In this document: in pieces, positions 1 through 4,326 of the stretch
Position numbering within the stretch: the stretch's first letter is position 1
How the letters are laid out: each line of letters begins with the position of its first letter
NCBI GenBank assembly: GCA_002378565.1
Contig: DFSH01000028.1
Coordinates: forward strand, 1-6,909
DNA from: Flavobacteriales bacterium UBA3442
GTDB lineage: Bacteria; Bacteroidota; Bacteroidia; Flavobacteriales; Schleiferiaceae
DNA: 6,909 bases
Direction of reading: 5' to 3'
Notes under the pieces: generated by a model
What the model was told of the DNA's origin: nothing
Database searches by the model: none
Seen by the model: the letters and a program-made list of their open reading frames with translations, nothing else
Made by a program: the position numbers and the translations under genes

Positions 1-923
1 GAATTGCTGCGTACATTTTCATTGTAGAAATTCAGAACCCCCATCAGGGTGTTGAAGCGGCCATCATGCATGTAGGGTGCCGTGAAGGCAAGGTTTCTGA
101 GCGAGGGCACCTTGAATTTGCCATTGTCGGAGGCTTTGCCCGTCACATCACCAAGCCCCAGGTCGGTCAAGACAAAATCCAAACCGTTGTTCATCAATTT
201 GTGATTGGTCGCCAATACACCACCGTGGCAGTGAAAGCAGTCAGCTCCTGAGTTGGGTGAACTAGGGTTGACTTCGCCATTGAACAAGAGAATGCCGCGT
301 TGTTCAGATGCGGTGAAGCTTGCCATGCCAGCAGCGACTTGGTCAAACTTGCTGTTGCCACTGATGATGGTGAGCATGAATTGTTCCATGGCCATGCCAA
401 GGTGCTCTTCGTCAATCTTGTTTCGACCAAAGGCTTCCCTGAAACCTTTCTGGTAGCGATCACTGGCCTTCAAACGCTCAATGACCGCGGCCAGTGAAGC
501 ATCCATCTCCAAGGCATCTTGGATGGGCATCAAGGATTGTTCACGCAAGGATGCAGCTCGGCCATCCCAGAAAAAAACAGCGTCCCATGCCAGGTTGTGC
601 AAGGCCATGGAGTTTCTGCCACCAGGCAGTCCCCGTATGCCCGTGCTGAAAGCCACAGCGCTGTCGGTGAAGCCAAAAGCGGAAACGTGACAACCTGCAC
701 AGCTCTGTGTGCTGTCGCCAGATAGGGTGGGATCGTAAAAGAGTTGACGGCCCAGCAAGATGCCTTCCACCGTCAGTGGATTGTCTCCAGCTATGTCGGG
801 GGGAGGGAACCCAGGAGGAATTTCCAGGAGGTAAGCTGTCGTGTCAGGTTTATTCCAGCCTTCGTTACAACTTGTCGTGGACAAGGTGAGCAGTGAAAGA
901 ACAACAGGCAGCAAATACTTCAT
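1..923 (-). CDS. Di-heme cytochrome c peroxidase, MauG/MbnH-like lipoprotein (3' end cut by window)
   Basis: I translated 307 codons from the ATG at 921-923 with no stop before the window edge, so the C-terminus is missing. The protein starts with a hydrophobic signal peptide ending in TTSC (Cys19), a borderline lipobox, so it is probably a periplasm-facing lipoprotein. Two c-type heme sites are present: CAGCH at residues 75-79 and CFHCH at 229-233. The family motifs FFWDGRA (117-123), in which W119 is probably the inter-heme tryptophan, and PSLRN followed by TAPYMHDGRF (273-290) are intact. These define the bacterial cytochrome c peroxidase/MauG superfamily. Members reduce H2O2 or use high-valent heme to oxidise a partner protein. 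It lies 10 nt downstream of an MbnP-like gene on the same strand, which points to the MbnH/CorB subgroup, where the partner's tryptophan is converted to kynurenine. A generic peroxidase is the alternative. No good ribosome binding site is seen; translation may be coupled to mbnP. Confidence 0.93.
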   Translation of the reverse strand, partial: MKYLLPVVLSLLTLSTTSCNEGWNKPDTTAYLLEIPPGFPPPDIAGDNPLTVEGILLGRQLFYDPTLSGDSTQSCAGCHVSAFGFTDSAVAFSTGIRGLPGGRNSMALHNLAWDAVFFWDGRAASLREQSLMPIQDALEMDASLAAVIERLKASDRYQKGFREAFGRNKIDEEHLGMAMEQFMLTIISGNSKFDQVAAGMASFTASEQRGILLFNGEVNPSSPNSGADCFHCHGGVLATNHKLMNNGLDFVLTDLGLGDVTGKASDNGKFKVPSLRNLAFTAPYMHDGRFNTLMGVLNFYNENVRSN

Positions 924-933
924 TGGTCAGTAC

Positions 934-1689
934 TCAATAGATGTCTTTGATACTGAATGCCCCCATGAGGTTGTCTCTAACCTTGGACGCGAGGCCATTG
1001 TCAAAGGTGCTGTGGGTGAAGTCTCCGGTAATGGCTGGCTCGATAAGGTGGGTGCCATCAAAAATGTTGGCCAGGTCAAAGTCCACAGTGACATTTCTGT
1101 CACGGCGGAAATCAATGTCCTGCAGGATATCTACCCTCACGCGATTGCTGTCAAAACCGATGTGGTAAAGGAAGGGATTGGTGCCTGTGCTGGTGGCATA
1201 GGTGCCTTCCAGGGCAGAAAAAATGTAGCCGCCAGCCCATCCCCAATGCAAGCCATTGACGGTAGGATTCAATGGATGACCAGCGGGCCACAAAGAGGGG
1301 TCACCGTGATTGGCAGAGGTGTCAGGGCCAATGTAAAAACGGATGCCACCATAGTGGCCTGGATCGATTTGATCAGTCAGGGTCCAGTTGCGATCGCTGA
1401 GATCGCCAGCCATGTGCACATAGGCAGCTGAACCGCCAATTTCGTTGGCCACTTCGCCGCTTTCATCGAGCAAAGAGAAATCGGTCAGGATTAAATCGCT
1501 GCGCACAAAGGTGAATGCATCATTGGTTGTGGCAGATTGATGCAGACTTTGTTCATAGACGACCTCAGTGCCATCAAAGACGGGAGCGAAGGTGATGCTG
1601 ATATCCACGGGACCCTTTTTCAATCCGTCGCAACCTACCAGAAGAATGGCTAGGGAAAGGAGGGGTAAAAATTTTTGGCTTGCTTTCAT
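934..1689 (-). CDS. MbnP-like copper-binding lipoprotein
   Basis: This 251-residue protein has a Lys-containing n-region, a hydrophobic stretch and a clear lipobox LVGC (Cys20), so it should be a lipoprotein on the periplasmic or outer face. The body matches my recollection of the MbnP family: an N-terminal beta-strand 'DISITFAPVFDG' (29-40), a 'RSDLILTDFSLL' strand (63-74), HPLNP (138-142), the aromatic stretch LHWGWAGGY (147-155), YHIGFD (175-180), and a C-terminal 'VDFDLANIFDG' (202-212). In characterised MbnP and CorA proteins a tryptophan is oxidised to kynurenine by the adjacent di-heme enzyme and the protein binds copper; W149 or W151 are my candidates here, by inference only. His138, His148, His176 and others are possible copper ligands. 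It is first in a unit with the di-heme peroxidase and diverges from a SCO1 gene, which supports a copper role. The ATG at 1687-1689 is chosen because it directly precedes the signal peptide. Confidence 0.85.
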   Translation of the reverse strand: MKASQKFLPLLSLAILLVGCDGLKKGPVDISITFAPVFDGTEVVYEQSLHQSATTNDAFTFVRSDLILTDFSLLDESGEVANEIGGSAAYVHMAGDLSDRNWTLTDQIDPGHYGGIRFYIGPDTSANHGDPSLWPAGHPLNPTVNGLHWGWAGGYIFSALEGTYATSTGTNPFLYHIGFDSNRVRVDILQDIDFRRDRNVTVDFDLANIFDGTHLIEPAITGDFTHSTFDNGLASKVRDNLMGAFSIKDIY

Positions 1690-1700
1690 GCCTTTATGCT

Positions 1701-1708
1701 GAAATTTG
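1701..1708 (+). promoter_or_regulatory. Weak candidate -7 box for the SCO1/amidase unit
   Basis: The plus strand reads GAAATTTG, one mismatch (first base) from the Bacteroidota TAnnTTTG box. It would give a leader of roughly 30 nt before the ATG at 1746. With the opposing box at 1733-1740 it makes this 56-bp gap a compact divergent promoter region. AT-rich sequence alone could produce this near-match. Confidence 0.25.
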
Positions 1709-1732
1709 TAGGGAATTTATTCAGTAAGGATA

Positions 1733-1740
1733 CAAATATA
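1733..1740 (-). promoter_or_regulatory. Putative -7 box for the mbnP/di-heme peroxidase unit
   Basis: The minus strand reads TATATTTG here, a full match to the Bacteroidota -7 consensus TAnnTTTG. A transcript starting a few bases downstream would have a leader of about 35-40 nt before the mbnP ATG at 1689. I see no clear -33 TTG at the expected spacing, only a TTC, so the promoter is suggested and not established. Confidence 0.45.
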
Positions 1741-1745
1741 ATGCC

Positions 1746-2438
1746 ATGGGCTTGAAGCGAATAGAGAGAACGAAGTTGTTGATACTGATGATGGTCTTCA
1801 TCCTTGGCGTGGCTGTTGCTTTCAGCATTCAAAAGCCTACCCCTTACTTGCCGGTACTGAACCCTGCCGACATCGAGCCATCGGTGGTGGCTGATAGCCT
1901 TGAGCGAGTTGGTAGCGGTCATGTGGTTGGTGAGTTCAACCTAGTCAATCAGTTAGGGGAATCGGTGAGTCGAAGCGATGTGGATGGAAAAATCCGCGTG
2001 GTCAGCTATTTCTTCACCACCTGTCCAGGCATCTGCATTGACATGACGGCCAACCTCAAGCTGGTACAAGCCGCCTTTCTCAATGACCACCGTGTGATGA
2101 TCATGTCTCACAGTGCAACTCCGGTTTACGATTCCGTTCCAGTGCTTCAAGCTTATGGTGAGGCCAATGGCATCGACCCCCAGCGTTGGTGGCTGTTAAC
2201 GGGTGACCCAAAAGAGCTTAACACATTGGCCAGAACCAGCTATTTCACTGTGCTAGAAGAAGGTCAGGGCTGGGATGAACACAGCTTCATTCATACAGAA
2301 AATTTGGTGCTGATTGACCACAAGGGACAGCTTCGAGGCTACTATGACGGGACCCGTGAAGACCAGGCAGAGATGCTTATTGGGCATATCCAATACCTGA
2401 TAGACAAACAGGCAAAAGCGCTTTCAGATGAAGGATGA
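1746..2438 (+). CDS. SCO1/SenC-family copper chaperone
   Basis: This 230-residue protein has a short basic N-terminus (KRIERTK) and one hydrophobic segment (about residues 10-28). It is therefore anchored in the inner membrane with a periplasmic thioredoxin-fold domain. The copper site of the family is complete: TTCPGIC supplies Cys93 and Cys97, and H183 in HTENLVLI corresponds to the conserved histidine of SCO proteins. The strand VVSYFFTTCP (85-94) and the ending 'HKGQLRGYYDG' (192-202) are also typical. SCO proteins bind copper and help mature the CuA site of cytochrome c oxidase, or act as thiol-disulfide reductants. The ATG at 1746 is used because the ATG at 1741 runs into a stop after four codons. 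It diverges from the mbnP-like gene and overlaps the next gene by 11 nt, so the two downstream products are probably co-translated. Confidence 0.93.
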   Translation: MGLKRIERTKLLILMMVFILGVAVAFSIQKPTPYLPVLNPADIEPSVVADSLERVGSGHVVGEFNLVNQLGESVSRSDVDGKIRVVSYFFTTCPGICIDMTANLKLVQAAFLNDHRVMIMSHSATPVYDSVPVLQAYGEANGIDPQRWWLLTGDPKELNTLARTSYFTVLEEGQGWDEHSFIHTENLVLIDHKGQLRGYYDGTREDQAEMLIGHIQYLIDKQAKALSDEG

Positions 2439-3210
2439 GCTGCACATTGCCCTGATTCAGTCGGACATTTCCTGGCTAGATCCCGAAGCCAATTTTGCAA
2501 GCTTTGCTGATCACATGCCATTGGATGCAGATGTGATTCTCTTGCCTGAAACCTTTGCCACGGGTTTTGCCACAAAGGACCTAGACGTTGCGACAGATCC
2601 GCAAACCGTTGACGCCATCCAAGCCTTTTTGTTGCTTCAGGCCAATCGTTGTCAATCCTTTGTGGGCGGATCAGCCTTTGTGAAGGTGGATGACCGCTAC
2701 CGCAACCGCTTCTTCCTAGCCAGCCCTCAGGGCGAATTGAACTTTGTTGACAAACGACACATGTTCAGCATAGCAGGCGAGGCAGAGCACTTTGATGCGG
2801 GCCAGTCTCAGGTCACCGTGCAGGTTCATGGATGGGCCATGCGACTGGCGGTGTGCTACGATTTACGTTTCCCAGTTTGGCTGAGAAATGACCCCAAGGA
2901 TCCCTATGATGCATTGCTGTTGGTGGCCAACTGGCCGGAATCCAGGGTGGATGCTTGGACCACCCTACTCAGGGCAAGGGCCATGGAAAATCAGTGCTAT
3001 GTAGCAGGCGTCAATCGGGTGGGCGTGGATGGCTTCAAGGTGCCGCACAGTGGCCAATCCCAGTTGATTGGACCTGAAGGGGGTCTCTTGACTCAGGGCG
3101 CCACGCATCAGCAGCAGGTGCTTCGCGCAACCTGGTCGTCCCTCAAGCTGAAGGCAGTGCGCAAGCGCTACCCTTTTATCAATGACGGCGACGCCTTCAC
3201 CTTGGACTGA
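2428..3210 (+). CDS. Nitrilase-superfamily amidohydrolase, YafV/Nit2-type omega-amidase
   Basis: A complete 260-residue carbon-nitrogen hydrolase. The Glu-Lys-Cys triad is visible: E41 in LLPETFATGF, K109 in DKRHMF and C143 in CYDLRFP. E118 in IAGEAEHF matches the additional conserved glutamate. The triad spacing, the NRFFLASPQG strand (93-102), CYDLRFPVWLRN (143-154), and the later ANWPESR and RARAMENQ motifs resemble E. coli YafV and mammalian Nit2. These hydrolyse omega-amides of alpha-keto acids such as 2-oxoglutaramate and 2-oxosuccinamate, products of glutamine- or asparagine-dependent transamination, including methionine salvage. No signal peptide is present, so it is cytosolic. The start lies inside the last codons of the SCO1 gene in another frame, indicating translational coupling. 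The exact substrate is not proven by sequence. Confidence 0.93.
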   Translation: MKDELHIALIQSDISWLDPEANFASFADHMPLDADVILLPETFATGFATKDLDVATDPQTVDAIQAFLLLQANRCQSFVGGSAFVKVDDRYRNRFFLASPQGELNFVDKRHMFSIAGEAEHFDAGQSQVTVQVHGWAMRLAVCYDLRFPVWLRNDPKDPYDALLLVANWPESRVDAWTTLLRARAMENQCYVAGVNRVGVDGFKVPHSGQSQLIGPEGGLLTQGATHQQQVLRATWSSLKLKAVRKRYPFINDGDAFTLD

Positions 3211-3217
3211 TCAGGGT

Positions 3218-4279
3218 TCAATTGACCCATTGGTGGTCGACATGCCAATTGGCGCGGACTTCCACATCGGGCCCACGAAGGATTTGATCGCTGACTTCTC
3301 TTGCCCAATATGATCCTGCATCCAATGCACCGTTGCCATTGATGTCAACCACGACATAGAGGGCGTATTGGCCTGGCGGCAAGCCACCAATGCTATCCTT
3401 TACCACGCCATTTTCCAGGTTCCACTCACGGTAAATTCCATCCTGTTTAACCAGCCTGAGCATCCCCTTTTTGACCTGAGGCAGGTTGACATGCAGGGCC
3501 AGTGTGCCACTGGAATCTGCAGGTAATTGACGCCAACTCAGCAGGCTGTCTGACGGCAATTTTGTGAGGGGCAATTCAAGTGAGTGATTGCTGCTGTCGG
3601 TGTGGGCCACGGACCAAGCAATAGGGCTGCGTTCGCCTTCTGACAAACGGTTGTTGCCGTCCTTGTCTAAAAAGGCCCGCAACTGGTAGCTCCCGGGTTT
3701 CACGTGATGAAAGTGGGCGCGGCCAGAATCGTCGCTGCGCGTGCTGTAAAGCGGCGGGCCCAACAAGCAAGAATCCTGTGCATCAATGGGGTAGAGACAG
3801 AGGGATAGGTCCTTGCCTAATTGCTCCCCGGTGAGGTCAACCAATTGGCCATGAATCATGCCAGAGTCGATGGTCGACCCTGTGGACCAGACCCATTGAA
3901 AGCCTTTGAGCACATTGCCTTCATGCAAGTCCTTGACGGCAGACCCCCACTGCATGTTGTAGGTGCTTTCCGGCATCAAGTCCCCCTTCCATGCGATGCT
4001 GAGGGTTTTGCCTTTGAGCTCGTAAGTCACGGATTCAGGCAAGGGCGGGGAACAGATGATTTGCTGTGAAGCTTGGTGCAACGTAACGAATTCATCGAAG
4101 GTCCACTGCATAGATTGGCCATGCATTTGTGTGCTGCCATAGGGAACATTGGCCGTGACAATGACAGGTGGGTCCACATCTCTGGGTCCGCCGTCAGGGG
4201 CCATAGGCAGAGCACACTGGGCAATTAAACCTAAGGCCGCTAGCCCAAGACAAATCCAATTTTCCCAGGCGTGGCGCAT
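3218..4279 (-). CDS. Ig-like domain envelope lipoprotein (Bacteroidota type), start uncertain
   Basis: Frame open from an ATG at 4312 (364 aa) or the internal ATG at 4279 (353 aa). I prefer 4279: the 33 nt in between are AT-rich and leader-like, and a near-consensus -7 box lies just upstream of 4312. In 4279 numbering a hydrophobic segment ends in LIAQC (Cys22), an imperfect lipobox with Gln at -1. It is followed by ALPMAPDGGPRDVDPP (23-38), typical of Bacteroidota lipoproteins. An SbsA-type Ig-like (Big_5) domain follows at about 36-135, with FDEFVTL (61-67), ISPP-like 'ICSPPLPESV', and 'STYNMQWGSAVKDLHEGN' (105-122). A carboxypeptidase-regulatory-like beta domain covers about 140-215. Two Asp/Asn-rich loops, FLDKDGNNRLSEGE (203-216) and VVDINGNGALDAG (310-322), could bind calcium. 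The precise function is unknown. It converges on the amidase gene, 7 bp away. Confidence 0.85.
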   Translation of the reverse strand: MRHAWENWICLGLAALGLIAQCALPMAPDGGPRDVDPPVIVTANVPYGSTQMHGQSMQWTFDEFVTLHQASQQIICSPPLPESVTYELKGKTLSIAWKGDLMPESTYNMQWGSAVKDLHEGNVLKGFQWVWSTGSTIDSGMIHGQLVDLTGEQLGKDLSLCLYPIDAQDSCLLGPPLYSTRSDDSGRAHFHHVKPGSYQLRAFLDKDGNNRLSEGERSPIAWSVAHTDSSNHSLELPLTKLPSDSLLSWRQLPADSSGTLALHVNLPQVKKGMLRLVKQDGIYREWNLENGVVKDSIGGLPPGQYALYVVVDINGNGALDAGSYWAREVSDQILRGPDVEVRANWHVDHQWVN

Positions 4280-4291
4280 GCGGTATCTATG

Positions 4292-4299
4292 TATATTTG
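4292..4299 (+). promoter_or_regulatory. Putative -7 box for the giant modular protein
   Basis: The plus strand reads TATATTTG, a full match to the Bacteroidota TAnnTTTG box, placed 27 nt before the ATG at 4327. No convincing -33 TTG is visible upstream. The same 8-mer is the putative -7 box of the mbnP unit on the other strand at 1733-1740. Confidence 0.45.
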
Positions 4300-4314
4300 G
4301 GTAATTAATCATTA

Positions 4315-4322
4315 CAACCTTA
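4315..4322 (-). promoter_or_regulatory. Weak candidate -7 box for the Ig-like lipoprotein
   Basis: The minus strand reads TAAGGTTG, one mismatch from TAnnTTTG. A start site a few bases downstream would lie inside the longer open frame and give a leader of about 30 nt before the ATG at 4279. This is one reason I prefer the shorter start. Evidence is weak. Confidence 0.25.
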
Positions 4323-4326
4323 TTCG

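Noticed and set aside
66..725. Several short plus-strand open frames
   Set aside because: They are antisense to the di-heme peroxidase frame, which carries both heme motifs and runs uninterrupted to the window edge.
841..1431. A 196-codon plus-strand open frame
   Set aside because: It lies antisense to the mbnP-like gene and the start of the di-heme enzyme gene, which have clear signal peptides and family motifs; its translation shows no recognisable domain.
3214..3228. Hairpin GGGT-7 nt-ACCC between the convergent genes, considered as a terminator
   Set aside because: The stem is only 4 bp, there is no T-tract on either side, and it sits partly inside the end of the minus-strand coding region.
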